A DNA stretch of 64,000 bases, from positions 62,001 to 126,000 of the forward strand of contig OZ025276.1 of assembly GCA_964019165.1 (NCBI GenBank), given 5' to 3'. This document shows positions 1 to 10,581 of the stretch, in pieces. This DNA comes from Mastigias papua. Its lineage: Eukaryota > Cnidaria > Scyphozoa > Rhizostomeae > Mastigiidae. Both the position numbers and the translations under genes were made by a program. The notes under the pieces are model-generated. The model saw only the letters and a list, made by a program, of their open reading frames with translations. It ran no database searches and had not been told where the DNA came from. Every line of letters begins with the position of its first letter. Position 1 is the stretch's first letter.

Positions 1-1
1 A

Positions 2-571
2 TCAGAAAAACAGTTTGGTCCTGAAAAGTGCCCGGTCTACCTAACATTGCCCTGGATTGGAAATATTTCTTCAAAATTTGAAAACCACATTAACAAAGCC
101 AATACATCTTGCTTCTATGCTGTGAAGCCCTGTGTGGTTTATAACACTAGGGTCATGCTACCATCTGCTAAAAAAGATAGCGTTCATATCACTCAAAACA
201 GTTGTGTAGTTTACAAATTTTCGTGCCGATGTGAAGCTCGGTACGTAGGGCACACCACGCAGAGACTAGCAGACAGAATAAAACAACATGTCCCCACGAG
301 CATCAGGACGAAAAACACAGCAACAAGAGAACAGCCACCTCGTATGTGTAAAAACTCTATTTCTAAAATGAAAAGTGATTCGGCCATAGGACAACATCTT
401 GTTACAAATCCAGAATGCGCCAAAACATATACAGATGATAATTTTCGGATCATTGGGCAAGCAAGATCGTCCTTTCATTTAGGTGTTTTGGAATCGGTTT
501 ACATCAAGACTCAAAACCCAGTCTTGTGTAAACAAAAAGAGTTCGTTTTTTCACTTGGACTCTTCAAGTAA
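2..571 (+). CDS. Penelope-like element, C-terminal GIY-YIG endonuclease fragment
   Basis: The frame is open from base 2 (no start codon is needed; the protein continues from outside the window) to the stop at 571. It begins with the Penelope-type junction YLTLPWIG, which links the reverse transcriptase to the nuclease. A GIY-YIG nuclease follows: CVVYKF stands for the GIY strand and RYVGHT for the YIG strand, then RLADRIKQH with the conserved Arg and an LGVLESVYIK helix carrying the Glu. In the family this domain nicks target DNA for reverse transcription by EN+ Penelope-like retroelements. The RT lies upstream of the window. No stop or frameshift is visible in this part. The family is called from motifs alone, and whether the whole element is intact cannot be seen. 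Confidence 0.8.
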   Translation, partial: SEKQFGPEKCPVYLTLPWIGNISSKFENHINKANTSCFYAVKPCVVYNTRVMLPSAKKDSVHITQNSCVVYKFSCRCEARYVGHTTQRLADRIKQHVPTSIRTKNTATREQPPRMCKNSISKMKSDSAIGQHLVTNPECAKTYTDDNFRIIGQARSSFHLGVLESVYIKTQNPVLCKQKEFVFSLGLFK

Positions 572-976
572 ACAATGGTGAATAGGTGCTAATTGGCCAA
601 TCATAGAGCCAAATAGACGCATTATTCATCATATCACGTGTACCCGCATCTGGCTATATATTTTGTTTCACCTTTCGGTCGCTATCCAACGTTTCATACT
701 CTGACAAGTGTCGGACGAGAAAAGCTTTCAGTATGCTAAAGCAATGTTCCCGCTTGTTCGTGCTATAAAGATAAATTTGTTAGATTTAATCATATATGTA
801 GTCGAAATTGTCCCAACCTAATTAACAGATCCTAATTCACAGTCCTATTCCAACATTTACCTTAGAAATAACACATAAACTCAAACTTCTGTTCATAGAG
901 CGCTGCAACTTTTCAATTACTTCAAATAGTTAAATTTACAAATCATTCGCCTTTGTTGAAATAACTGACGTGTCAA
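572..976 (+). other. Non-coding: Penelope 3' tail and 5' leader of the next LINE
   Basis: No open frame is visible. The first ~200 bases probably belong to the 3' UTR of the Penelope fragment and the last ~150 to the leader of the LINE starting at 977. The exact junction is not visible. Confidence 0.4.
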
Positions 977-1759
977 ATGCCTAAGTATAACGAGAGAAAA
1001 CTAAATACTGCTGCCAAGGAAAGGTGCTGTTGTTGCAATAGACCTGTACATATTCGAAAAAGTGAATGTGGCCATTGTAAACTTCCTTCCTATATCAAAT
1101 GCGCACAAATCTCAATAGAGGCCTATGCACGATTATGCTCGGAAAACAAAGAATGGATCTGCAGAAAGTGTACATGTAAACAAATGCCGTTTTTTAGTGT
1201 TGTCGACATAGACCTTGACAATACCTTTGATCCCACTTCCACAAAGCTTCTTGAAAGCCTCCAATCTAACCAATCTGTAACCATTGACTCCTTATTGGAC
1301 AAAATCCCAGATCACAAATTCTCAACAGATGATTTTATTGATGATATGATCACCTCGAAATACTACACTCCCCACGAACTTAAGCAGGCTGGACTTGATA
1401 AGCGATTTTTATCAACGGTTCACATGAATATAGGCTCCCTTCAGCTGCACATTAATGAACTACGAACACTACTGAAGAAAGTAAACTTCCCGTTTGATGT
1501 AAGTGGTATTAGTGAATCTCGCCTATGTCACGGCGAACAACCACAAACAGACATAGAAATACGGGGCTATGAAAAATTCAATCATACCACATCCCAAACT
1601 ACTTGTGGGGATGTGGGCCTGTACATTAAACCTGGGAAATTTAAAAAAATAAAACCAAGACCTGATATGTGTTTATCACTTCAAAATATAGCAGAAACTC
1701 AGTTTGTTGAAACAACTGGCTTACGCAACAAAACAATTACTTTTTGGGATCATTTATAG
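977..1759 (+). pseudogene. LINE A ORF2 N-terminus: PHD-like finger and endonuclease start
   Basis: Residues 17-67 form a PHD-like zinc finger: Cys pairs at 17/20, 31/34 and 62/65 and Cys42. The usual His is replaced by Tyr39. After an acidic linker, about residue 150 onward resembles the first part of an exonuclease-endonuclease-phosphatase (APE-type) domain: STVHMNIGSLQLHINELRTL, then DVSGISESRL and GDVGLYIK. In LINEs this domain nicks the target to prime reverse transcription. The frame is lost at 1759 inside the endonuclease, where HLXRHP-type sequence continues in another frame. A start at ATG 977 is plausible because the PHD Cys cluster follows within 17 codons. The PHD may bind histone tails (family inference). 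Confidence 0.7.
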
Positions 1760-1865
1760 ACACCCAAATACGGATATCAACAACTTTTCCTCAGAAGTTC
1801 TTACTAAAATAATCTCAATAATAATAAAAGAAAAGCGAGACTGTATACTTATGTGAGACTGTAAT

Positions 1866-2174
1866 GTGAACTTATTAAATTTCGAAAAAGATGCTGCTAC
1901 TGCCGACTTTTTCAATAATCTGTCATCAGCACTTTTTCAGCCTCTCATACTTCAACCAACGCGTGTCACTAGCCACTCAAAAACACTACTTGATAATATT
2001 TTCATTAACAAATTAGAATATAAATGCACTTCTGGCAATATAACTACGTCCATTTCAGACCACTTTCCTCAATTCACACATATAGAAAGGCTCACAGATT
2101 TTACCAAACTAAAGAAGAAGAAAATATGGAAACGTGATTATAGAAATTTCAATAGGAATTTCTGGAGGAAATAG
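1866..2174 (+). pseudogene. LINE A ORF2: end of the AP-endonuclease domain
   Basis: This is the second half of the endonuclease of LINE A. The stretch LLDNIFINK is the LINE form of the metal-site Asp region, and TSISDHFPQF holds the catalytic Asp-His pair (SDH) that ends APE-type domains. Immediately upstream, around 1845-1865, the sequence corresponds to the GDFN motif region but is out of frame and carries a stop (TGAGACTG). It ends at a stop at 2174, with the protein resuming at about 2185-2267. It is a fragment of one decayed protein, not a separate gene. Confidence 0.65.
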
Positions 2175-2266
2175 GGAAAATAGACTGGGTCAAAATCCTA
2201 ACAGATACTAGTGCGGAAGAAGCCTTTAATATTTTCTACAGCACTGTAGATGATATCTTAAATGTA

Positions 2267-3721
2267 ATGGCACCTTCGAAGTTACTAAATAGAAAAGAAA
2301 TTAGAGTTTTAACAAACCCATGGCTAACAAAAGGTATACTCAAATCTATAGATACAAGAGACAAAGTGCACAAAGCTTTTACAACAGAACTTCGTCCTGA
2401 TATTAAGGAATATCTTCATAAGCAATATAAATCTTATAGAAATTTACTACTCACATTACAAAGAGTAAGCAAGAAAAACTATTATATGGAATACTTCCGC
2501 GTTAATGCAGACAATGCTCGTAAAACCTGGTCAGGTATCAAAAAAATTATAAATATCTCAAAAACTTCAACTCAAACTACTCCTGCCACTATAAACTATA
2601 ATGATACAATTCTTAGTAATGAGACAGACATAGCAAATGCAATGAATGATTTTTTCGTAAATGTAGGGCCAAATCTAGATAGAGATATCAAGAATCCTAC
2701 ATGTTCCCATATTGATTTCCTTGGACCATCTACTCCTAACTCAATCTTCATAACAGACGTAACATCGTATGAAATTTATGTGCTCCTTAACAAAATTCAG
2801 ATAAACAAAGCTTGCGGACCATTTAGTTTCCCAAACAAAGTTTTAAAAAATAATGCTGGCCTATTTTCCGGTATCCTTCAAATTTTAATTTCTAAATCGC
2901 TTCACGAAGGTCATTTCCCATCATTACTAACAGAAGCCAGAGTCTGCCCCATCCATAAAAAGGGTGACCAAGAAAAATGTAGTAACTATCGACCAATCTC
3001 ACTACTTTCCAACATTAGTAAAATCTACGAAAGAATAATGTATAATAGAGTCTATGATTTCATACTAAAAGAAAATGCTCTCTATGACCTCCAGTATGGT
3101 TTTCAAAAAGGAGCCTCCACTGCTCATGCACTCGTAAACCTAGTTGAAAATATAAAGAAATCCTTGGATAATAAAGCAAATGTAGGCGGGGTATTTATTG
3201 ATCTACAAAAAGCTTTCGATACTGTGAATCATACAATCCTACTTGACAAACTCTACCACTACAGAGTAAGAGGGCCAGCTCATTATTGGTTTGAATCTCA
3301 CTTAACTGACAGGAAACAACAAGTACAAATAAACTCTATCGATTCACAATTAACGACAATATCGTGTGGTGTGCCACAAGGATCTATACTAGGACCATTA
3401 TTATTTCTAATTTATATAAATGATTTAAGACATGCTACTCCACATTCACTTGTACATCATTTCGCGGATGACACAAATCTTATTATTGCCAATAGAAGCT
3501 TGAAAACTCTTAAAAAGTCAATGAATAAGGAGCTCAAATCTCTGTACGACTGGCTTTGCGCAAATCGACTTTCTCTTATTGTTGCGAAGATGGAATTTCT
3601 TCTCTTTAGGAACAATCTAAGCGAAACCAGGAACTTCAACTTCACTCTCCGTTTAAATAACAAAACTCTACATGAGTCCCATCATATAAAATACTTAGGC
3701 ATTCTTATCGATACAACTTGA
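2267..3721 (+). pseudogene. LINE A ORF2: reverse transcriptase domain
   Basis: This 484-residue segment carries the RT domain of LINE A. Visible motifs in order: linker ending KTWSGIKKII; VCPIHKKGD; NYRPISLLSN; YGFQKGAST; FIDLQKAFDTVNH (first catalytic Asp); GVPQGSILGPLLFL; and HHFADDTNLI with the catalytic FADD box at 3461-3472. All RT catalytic Asp residues are present. The segment ends at 3721, where one base appears to be missing: the thumb motif KYLGILID continues as LNWKSHI in the next frame at 3718. The RT would copy element RNA at nicked chromosomal DNA. The closest clade I can suggest is CR1/L2-like; a tree would be needed for more. Confidence 0.85.
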
Positions 3722-4305
3722 ACTGGAAATCACATATAAATGAACTTACGAAAACACTAGGTAGAGCTATCGGCTTGCTGAGTAAAATCAGACATTTTGT
3801 AACTAGTTCAACTCTAAAACATCTTTACCACAGTCTTTTTAACTCACACCTATCTTATGGATGCATTTTATGGAGTAGTGCAACTGATGCCCAACTTGAC
3901 AGGATTCGTAAACTCCAAAAACGGGCTATATGGACAATCACTTTTTCTGGATATAACGATCACACATCGCAGCATTTCAGAGACTTAAAAATCTTACAGT
4001 TAGATGATATTCTCAGTCTTCAAAAATTACTCTTTATGCATGACTTTGAAATGAATCGACTACCAACCCGCTTAAACTGGCTTTTTCAGAGAGTTGAAAA
4101 TGTGCATAACCGGCTGACTCGTCTTTCATCTGCTAGAGGACATCATTCACAAAAATTCAATACAACTACCTATGGGCTAAGCTCTCTGCGCTATACTGGC
4201 ACTAAAGCACTTAATGCACTAAAGAATGATCTGCTCTTTAAAAATGTGACAAATAAAAAACAACTTAAATGTATATTTTCCACTAAAACCTTTGATTCTT
4301 ATTAA
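3718..4305 (+). pseudogene. LINE A ORF2: C-terminal region after the RT
   Basis: This continues LINE A after a single-base frame change. It starts with the thumb sequence NWKSHINELTKTLGRAIGLL, followed by the LSYGCILWSSA motif typical of LINE C-termini and LDRIRKLQKRAIWTITF. It then runs through a long, weakly conserved tail to the stop at 4305. The tail has the usual shape of CR1/L2-like proteins (short helices with FK..L and a final small domain). No poly(A) or microsatellite tail is obvious in the ~300 bases that follow, so the element's 3' end is undefined. Confidence 0.75.
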
Positions 4306-4627
4306 ACAATCCTGCCTCACCAAAATATCTTTCTGCAGTTCTGGCAGCAGCTGCTCTCCTATGCAGCAGTTCATAGTTCATTTTCATTTACATTCAAGGA
4401 CTAGATACCTCAGTTGTTACTTCTGAATTGGCTGGGTCGGCCGGGTGGGGGTCTATGAATTAGCTCTGCTATAAGATCCCTTCCCAATCATTGACCTAGT
4501 GTCTCTTTAGTGTATGTACTCTCATCTTGCAACACCATTGGTTTTAAATTAGGCTTTTCACTCTCAGTTTCTTTTTCACACTCTTTTATGGCATTGGCTA
4601 ATTCTATGCTATTTGTTTTCCATTTCC
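4306..4627. other. Non-coding spacer
   Basis: Between LINE A and the BEL/Pao gag relic I see no convincing gene. Part of it is probably LINE A 3' UTR. Confidence 0.4.
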
Positions 4628-4637
4628 TTAATCTGTA

Positions 4638-5753
4638 TCATAGTTCTTGTGAGTCAAAGAAACTCCCGATATGGCACTTCTTTCTTGATCTTCCAAGTAT
4701 GACTTTAGGTACTTGATTTTATCCACTTTTGATAAGGCTTCGTTTACGTGGATGGCACTCATAAATGAATCCCAGAATTCTTGACATTCGTGAATCTTTC
4801 CTGTAACTTTATTGACTTCAACTGCCATTTCAAATGTATGCCCATCGATTAGACTTTCACCTCCAGCTCCACGGTGGACCAAGATGTACTGGAATATGTT
4901 TTCGCATCCACTCCTTGAGCTTGAAGTCCACGGAAGTGTGTTTTAATCTGGTCTTGCAGGGTGCGCAGTTGTTGCATGTGTTTCTCATTGAAAACTGGCA
5001 TGAGGTTAAACAACTGATTGATATGAGAAAGCTGTATTACCTCGGGCTTACCAAATCGTTTTTGCAATAACTCAACAGCTGTATCATAGTTCTTGTGAGT
5101 CAAAGAAACTCCCGATATGGCACTCCTGGCTTGATCTTCCAAGTATGACTTTAGGTACTTGACTTTATCCACTTTTGATCAGGCTTCGTTTACGTGGATG
5201 GCACTCATAAATGAATCCCAGAAGTCTTGACATTCATGACTCTTTCCCGTAAACTTTCTAATTTCCAGTTTGGGCAGCTTGACATTGACCTTTACGCCCC
5301 CCACAGTTGAAACAGTGGGCGAAGCTTCACTCTGCGAGCTTCCTGTTGATCCACTTTGGCCTATTTCGCTGCTACTGCCCCCTTGCATGGGCGTTCGGAA
5401 GTTTCCAATCACTTCTTCAATCTTAAAAAGCGTTGCTGAGACCTTTCCTTATATTCGTCAATTTCATCCATCTCCTTATCACCACCATCTTGTTCGGCGT
5501 TGGCAATCAAGTTATCAAGAATCACTTTATCTGCTGCTTTCAATTCATCCAGTTTGTCGCAAAGATCATTTTGATGGTATCTCAATTTCCCTTTATCACA
5601 CTGTTCACTCCCAGCTGCTTATTTTTGTAACCAATTTCGTGATATTTCTTCGATACGTGGTCCGAGTCTTCTTAACTTTATTGAATTCCACTGCCATTTC
5701 AAATGCATGCCTATTGATTAGACTTTCACCTCCAGCTCCATGGTGGACCAAGA
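4638..5753 (-). pseudogene. BEL/Pao gag relic, rearranged with a second partial copy
   Basis: On the minus strand a leader (about 5753-5665) is followed by a degraded gag: an N-terminal part out of frame near 5432, then KLEIRKFTGKSHECQDFWDS, SAIHVNEA, a stop at about 5178 where the second copy reads Leu, and ARSAISGVSLTHKNYDTAVE. These match the gag (DUF1759-type) of the intact BEL element at 28324-29361, for example DWEEFWDGFVSAVHGNEE and HFRGL. At about 4895 the gag is cut off and joined to a second copy of the leader, then directly to a second stretch of the same gag (4812-4640). The second copy has therefore lost the region between leader and gag core. Confidence 0.75.
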
Positions 5754-5911
5754 TGTAATAGTTTTTCAACTATTAATTTGCTAGTTCCAACGTGTATTGT
5801 CCAATCGCAGACTCAGTCAAAGAAAAGTCACAATCAAGCAACAACTGTAAAACATTCATCTCTATCATTCATTCTTAATCTTAACTAACTCTATGCACTC
5901 TAAAACTAACA
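5754..5911 (-). repeat. Candidate LTR of the BEL/Pao relic
   Basis: On the minus strand this reads TGTTAG... to ...TTACA (158 bases). It is followed within two bases by TTGGTCCACC, the sequence also found just after the LTR of the intact BEL element (28283 onward), so a tRNA primer site is likely. It is preceded by a purine run (GAGGGGGATGAG) that could be a polypurine tract. The boundaries are inferred from these neighbours only; no second LTR is in view. Confidence 0.4.
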
Positions 5912-6483
5912 ACTCATCCCCCTCAGCGTGTCCCAGCAGTCTTAATAGAATCGTACGATGTAGTAATTTTTTGGGAATTTTACATGACATGTCTCGTATA
6001 GTTCATTTAAATCGAGGCTAAATAACATAATGATAAGGTAAAAAATATCTAAAGATCATAACATCAAAACTATTTTCCAACAGCAGCAAAGAAAGGAATT
6101 GTCCATATTTTACCATCAAACATGCACAAAAGCACAAAACATCAAATCTATCAAAGAGCCAGCACTCCCACATCAAGGAAACATACTGGCACTACTTAAG
6201 CATGGCAGTACACTGAAGCATCATTTCACAACACAGGAGTCATACTATGGAGCTCAACTGTGTCAAGCACTTCATGCACCTTCTGGAATTTCAAAGTCAG
6301 TTCAATGCTGCATCCTATGCACCTCGTCATAACGCTGAAGATACTTTGCTGAAAGCCAGCAAGGGATATTTTCCGACAAGCTCGCTGCTTAGGGGGTGTC
6401 ATACCCCATGTAGCTATGGCCCTGGTGTTTTCTATAATACTTTCAGACAGAAATGAATGTTACACCATGGCCATTATAATTCC
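5912..6483. other. No recognisable gene
   Basis: Only short open frames without family resemblance are present. If the LTR at 5754-5911 is real, the first bases could be more BEL internal sequence. Confidence 0.4.
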
Positions 6484-6691
6484 TGGTCGGTGAGGAGGGA
6501 AAGTTTTGGTTTTTGAAGGGTACTTATATCAGAGACATACAGTTAGAGAAAATGTTATATACTGGCATTGGTCGGAATGTTGCTCTACTATACAGACCAA
6601 ATTTTTCGACCTCAAAGATCCACCTGAAGAAACTGCTGTGCAGAGCTTCAACCCTCACGATCATCCAACCATGGACGAACTAAGTAACTGA
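6484..6691 (+). pseudogene. Lone FLYWCH-type zinc finger fragment
   Basis: This short open frame encodes one FLYWCH-like finger: a basic lead-in, then VFEGYLYQRHTVRENVIYWH, a spacer, SECCSTIQT, and a closing HDH motif (FNPHDHPTMDE). FLYWCH fingers bind DNA and in invertebrates are frequently fused to, or sit beside, Mutator-type transposases. The Cys after YWH is Trp here, so a zinc ligand is missing. A further open stretch (QHITSQIKADVDTNVMQHL) follows after an in-frame stop, suggesting a once longer exon. No transposase domain is adjacent; the Mutator-like gene is ~4 kb downstream and need not be related. Confidence 0.55.
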
Positions 6692-8880
6692 CAGCATATT
6701 ACTTCACAGATAAAAGCAGATGTCGACACAAATGTCATGCAGCACCTGGTTTCTTAAAAATGGACCAGACTGTAAACTTTGATGCATGCCCACAATATCT
6801 TGACTGTGCACTGGTCTGTGTGCTTCTGGTGTTTTTCTCGCAGCACTCTTGAAGAAGCAAGAGTCATATGCACAGCTCTAATAAGAGAACATAAACCTTG
6901 TAGTTAAGGCCAATTTCAAATCCAAACACTTCCAATATAATTGTTATCAAAGTGTATTTGTGCATGCAAAGTCTGCCACTGCTATGAACTATGTTACTTG
7001 AGATAGTTCTTTGCCCAATAATATCGACATACAAATAACGTGTTTCTTTCATTTTCCGAGAGTCTGAAGGGTGTGGTCACGAAAATCCCAGGACCCAATG
7101 TCTTCCTTTTATTTAACGTAGTTTTCATATCAACTAAAGAGTGCAGTCAGGCTTCATTTTGTGCATATTGTATGCTTATTGTATGCATTCCACAATATAT
7201 AATGTAACGTTATCACAGTAGTGAACTTATGACTATTTCTGACCATTCACAGAAGTTTTTATATTAAATCCATGCAAGAATATTCCATAATTTATATAAC
7301 TAACATGCACCATAAACTCTTAGTAAAGTGTCCTCGTACTAAGCAAACTTTCCACTCTGGTAAATGGGTTTCTAATAAAAATGGGTTTCGTATAAAACTA
7401 TTTCATTATGCCTGGTGCCCTGGAAACAAATTTTACCTCCTTGCCCTTTCATGTGCAGGTGGCCCTGGTCTTGTTAATTTACCTACCTAAGGAATGTACT
7501 ATAACATAGTCAAAGTCAATTGTCGGAATATCAAACTGTCGGAATATCAAACTGTCAGTATATCGAACGGACCTCAAAGAAATTCATCAAGGATAAGAAA
7601 CCTGACTCTTCTGTATCGTAATGAATGAGAATGTGATAACTGAGGAGGTAACAGAGACAGACATATACTTTAAACATCAAGAACTGGTCCCAAAAGATCT
7701 CAGCATTGGGAAGCATGCTGAAATAGCAGCTGAGCAGATAGTTACATTAAAAGCTGAAGGACTTAATGTACAAAAGCCTGCAGACACACAACGTGGAGCA
7801 TCATTGAAGAAACAAGAAGCTTGCTGATCGATCTTCATGGAAATTGTAAGCTAATTCTATGGGAAGATGATATGGATGCTATTAATGATGCAGGTACATA
7901 CTTCTTCACAAATGTATGTCTCAAGAAAAAAAGAGGTGACAGGTGAAGGCTGTGTGAGCCCTACTAAAGGCTTTTCAATGATTTCTCAAACTGAACACTT
8001 TTCCCCTCCAATGTACACCATTGTCAGTTACCAGGGAAGTTGATATACAGAAATGTTATTTGAATTTTTGTCTAAAATGCAACAAGCATGTTCAACATTG
8101 CAAACACAATCTTGCCATTACTTATGTTTATGATGTTATGCATTGAAGGAGCACTTGGCTACTGATTACATTTATGTTCATCAGTTAATAGCTATTGGTA
8201 TGCAGCAGAACAGGTGATTACCAAATTACTTGCAAGATGTCTTAACTGATATATCTATGGGCCAGGTTACATGTAGCGATTTTCAACTGGATATTGGCAG
8301 AAATATCAATTATCGGATTATCACTTTGGTTTTTTCATCCTGTAACAAGCCAAAAAAATATTGCAAAATGGATCATAGACAATCTAAGCATGGGCGGAAT
8401 ATAATCAAATTGGTTTGATTTTATTCCAAATATCAGGTGGAAGGTGAAAGGTACCGACAGTGGCTTTACACAGAGTAGCATGTTTTGATCATAATAATGG
8501 CGAAAAGTGAATAGGACGACCCCAACATGGTGCAGAGGTATGTTTACTTAAGTTGCTACCAAAACGTACTACTTGATAACTATTTCTTTCAATGTGTTGC
8601 CCGTCTAGTAACTACACTGTAATAGTATTTGTCAGCAATATCCAGACTGTTTTCAAATGGATAGCCCTTGATTCATGTCAGTATAAACAACATGTACCTG
8701 ACCAGCAAGCAGGGAAAGTATGCATGTTTTGTGGGTTTACTTGTTAGAGATGACACAATGCATAGATCATACTCTAACTAGGACTCTAACTAGGATCTCT
8801 CTTACGGTAGTAATCAACCCTAAATTTTCTAGCCAAAAATACTTTATGAGTGTTTCTGGAATGAAATTTATTGCAGAATA
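6692..8880 (+). other. Long stretch without recognisable genes
   Basis: Open frames here (for example 7621-7827 and 8230-8418) are under 75 codons with no motif I recognise. At 7516-7566 a 16-18-base unit (TCGGAATATCAAACTG) occurs twice in tandem with a third degenerate copy. Probably decayed intergenic or transposon sequence. Confidence 0.5.
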
Positions 8881-8888
8881 CCGTACAG

Positions 8889-10283
8889 CAGGGGCGGATC
8901 CAGGACAACTTTTGACATTCGCACAATGTGCAAAATAAGTGTCACGCCCAAATGACCACACCCAAAAACCACACCTACAAACCACAGCGCAGAGTCCCTA
9001 TTCTAACCCCAATACTGCCACCTAGTATACCCCCATGTAAAGCAGAGAGAGCCCGTAATATCTACGTAATAAATGCAATGATTTTTCATTTTCAGTCAGT
9101 AGCAAGGAGTAGGACCTATTGAAGCATATTAGAGCACTAATTTCTTATTGACCACTTTCTTATGCCAAAAAAGTAATAATGTCTTTCCAGTAAACATCAT
9201 CCGATAATGACACCTTCCCCATAAGGCAAATTGTGTACATATTGAGGTTTAGTTAGCTTTCTGATAAATATTTGTGAGTAAATCGAATTGTCAGCTGGTG
9301 AGGGGGTTGCAGATGAATAAATCAGACAACAAATAGATCCACTACGGTCCAAGCCTAGGGGTATTCGGTCAACATTTAGAAATACTATTATTAATTAACT
9401 TTTCACTGAGTGTTATCGACTTGCAGTCTTGGCATATATCCTTGTTGTAACAAAACGGGAGCTTGGTCTACACTTCCTACAGAAATCAACGGGTATCCAA
9501 GTGCTTATCATTATGCCTAACTGAAATCGATGGCAACAAATGCCACAAATACAAATAGAATATTGGGCTACAGTATTGGGCTGCTATCGTCTTTGGTATA
9601 AGTGTTTGCAGAGCCATTCACATCCCATATGGAGACTGCTAATAGACCTTCATAGATTCATGCTACTTCCTCACTTTGCAATTGAATCCCTTCAGCTGGA
9701 TATTTGGGAGAATTGGGCAAACTGTACGCACAAGATATCCTAGCAGAAGAGAGGGTTATCAAGACAGGTAGTATAGGATTATCCCCCCGCTCTCTTCCAT
9801 ATAACATCCTTCGCCTCTACCTTCGTCACATTCCCACAACCATTTTCTCCATACACTTTCCTATTGATTTTTGACGTACTAATAGCACCATCCACTCCGA
9901 AGTTCGCACAGCTTTTGGAGGTACACTTTTCACATACTATTCCTCTGCGCACGCACAGATAAGTAGATGCTAATTTTATGTGAAGGCTGCACAAAATAAT
10001 TGGTTCTGTGTAATGTATGACGTTGGGATTGTCCAATTCAAACAATACGTGAGGGGAGCCCAGAAACACTGTACAATAACAAGTATTGCCGCAGATAACC
10101 AACAGATAATGTTACCACGGTTATGACATGGGGCTGTTGATAGATAGTGAGGTTTTGATATGATTATTGTCAAATAAGAATGAATCGGAGTTTCTATACA
10201 CAGAGATCTTTGACAGCTAATGTGCAGTTAGAAAATCTGACCTTCGCCAGTGCGGGTGTTGCGAATGCCTGGATCCACCTCTG
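8889..10283. mobile_element. Non-autonomous hAT-type DNA transposon
   Basis: The ends are imperfect inverted repeats: CAGGGGCGGATCCAGG at the left and, read on the other strand, CAGAGGTGGATCCAGG at the right (14 of 16 match). Each end is flanked by the same 8-bp sequence CCGTACAG (8881-8888 and 10284-10291). An 8-bp duplication with CAG...CTG ends is diagnostic of the hAT superfamily. The 1395-bp interior has no transposase; the longest open frames are about 107 codons and unrecognised. It would depend on a transposase from elsewhere. Nothing shows whether it is still mobile, but the exact TSD suggests a fairly recent insertion. Confidence 0.85.
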
Positions 10284-10581
10284 CCGTACAGTAATTTGTT
10301 TTAATGTATTGTTGCTAATTTAGGCATTAATTTGTGATTTTCATAGAGCACTAGTGGCAAATCTCCCTAGCAAGGGTTGCTATGTGAAGTTTTTGCTTCA
10401 AAACACACCCCTTCAAATCTTTAAAAATGTAAGAACACTCCTGCAGCACCCTTTGGTAACATATATGCATGGTAGCCCTGCTTGTAGCCTCCATTTGATG
10501 CAGACAACATTGTCTTTACGAGCGAAAAGTACTTTCTGAGCTATTAGCACATGAAGCTAGTTACTTGAGATATTGTGTTGA

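Larger units (their letters stand above)
977..4305 (+). mobile_element. LINE A: PHD + AP-endonuclease + RT non-LTR retrotransposon, broken
   Basis: One ORF2-type protein is spread over four open segments on the plus strand: PHD finger and start of the AP endonuclease (977-1759), end of the endonuclease (1866-2174), reverse transcriptase (2267-3721) and C-terminal region (3718-4305). Order and spacing are those of CR1/L2-like LINEs. Stops and frame changes near 1760, 2174 and 3718 interrupt it, so this copy cannot make a full protein. The 3' end is not marked by a clear tail. The 34.4-38.7 kb LINE fragment is of the same kind, sharing the endonuclease end SDHFPQF/TDHFPQF and the linker motif WSGIK. 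Confidence 0.85.

Noticed and set aside
690..735. CTGACAAGTGTCGGACGAGAAA after the Penelope fragment, reminiscent of a hammerhead ribozyme
   Set aside because: The core should be CTGANGA; here it is CTGACAA, and a stem II between the two boxes does not form cleanly. Not enough to call a ribozyme.
7516..7566. Short direct repeats TCGGAATATCAAACTG
   Set aside because: Only two to three copies without borders or neighbours that would define an element; noted within the spacer entry.
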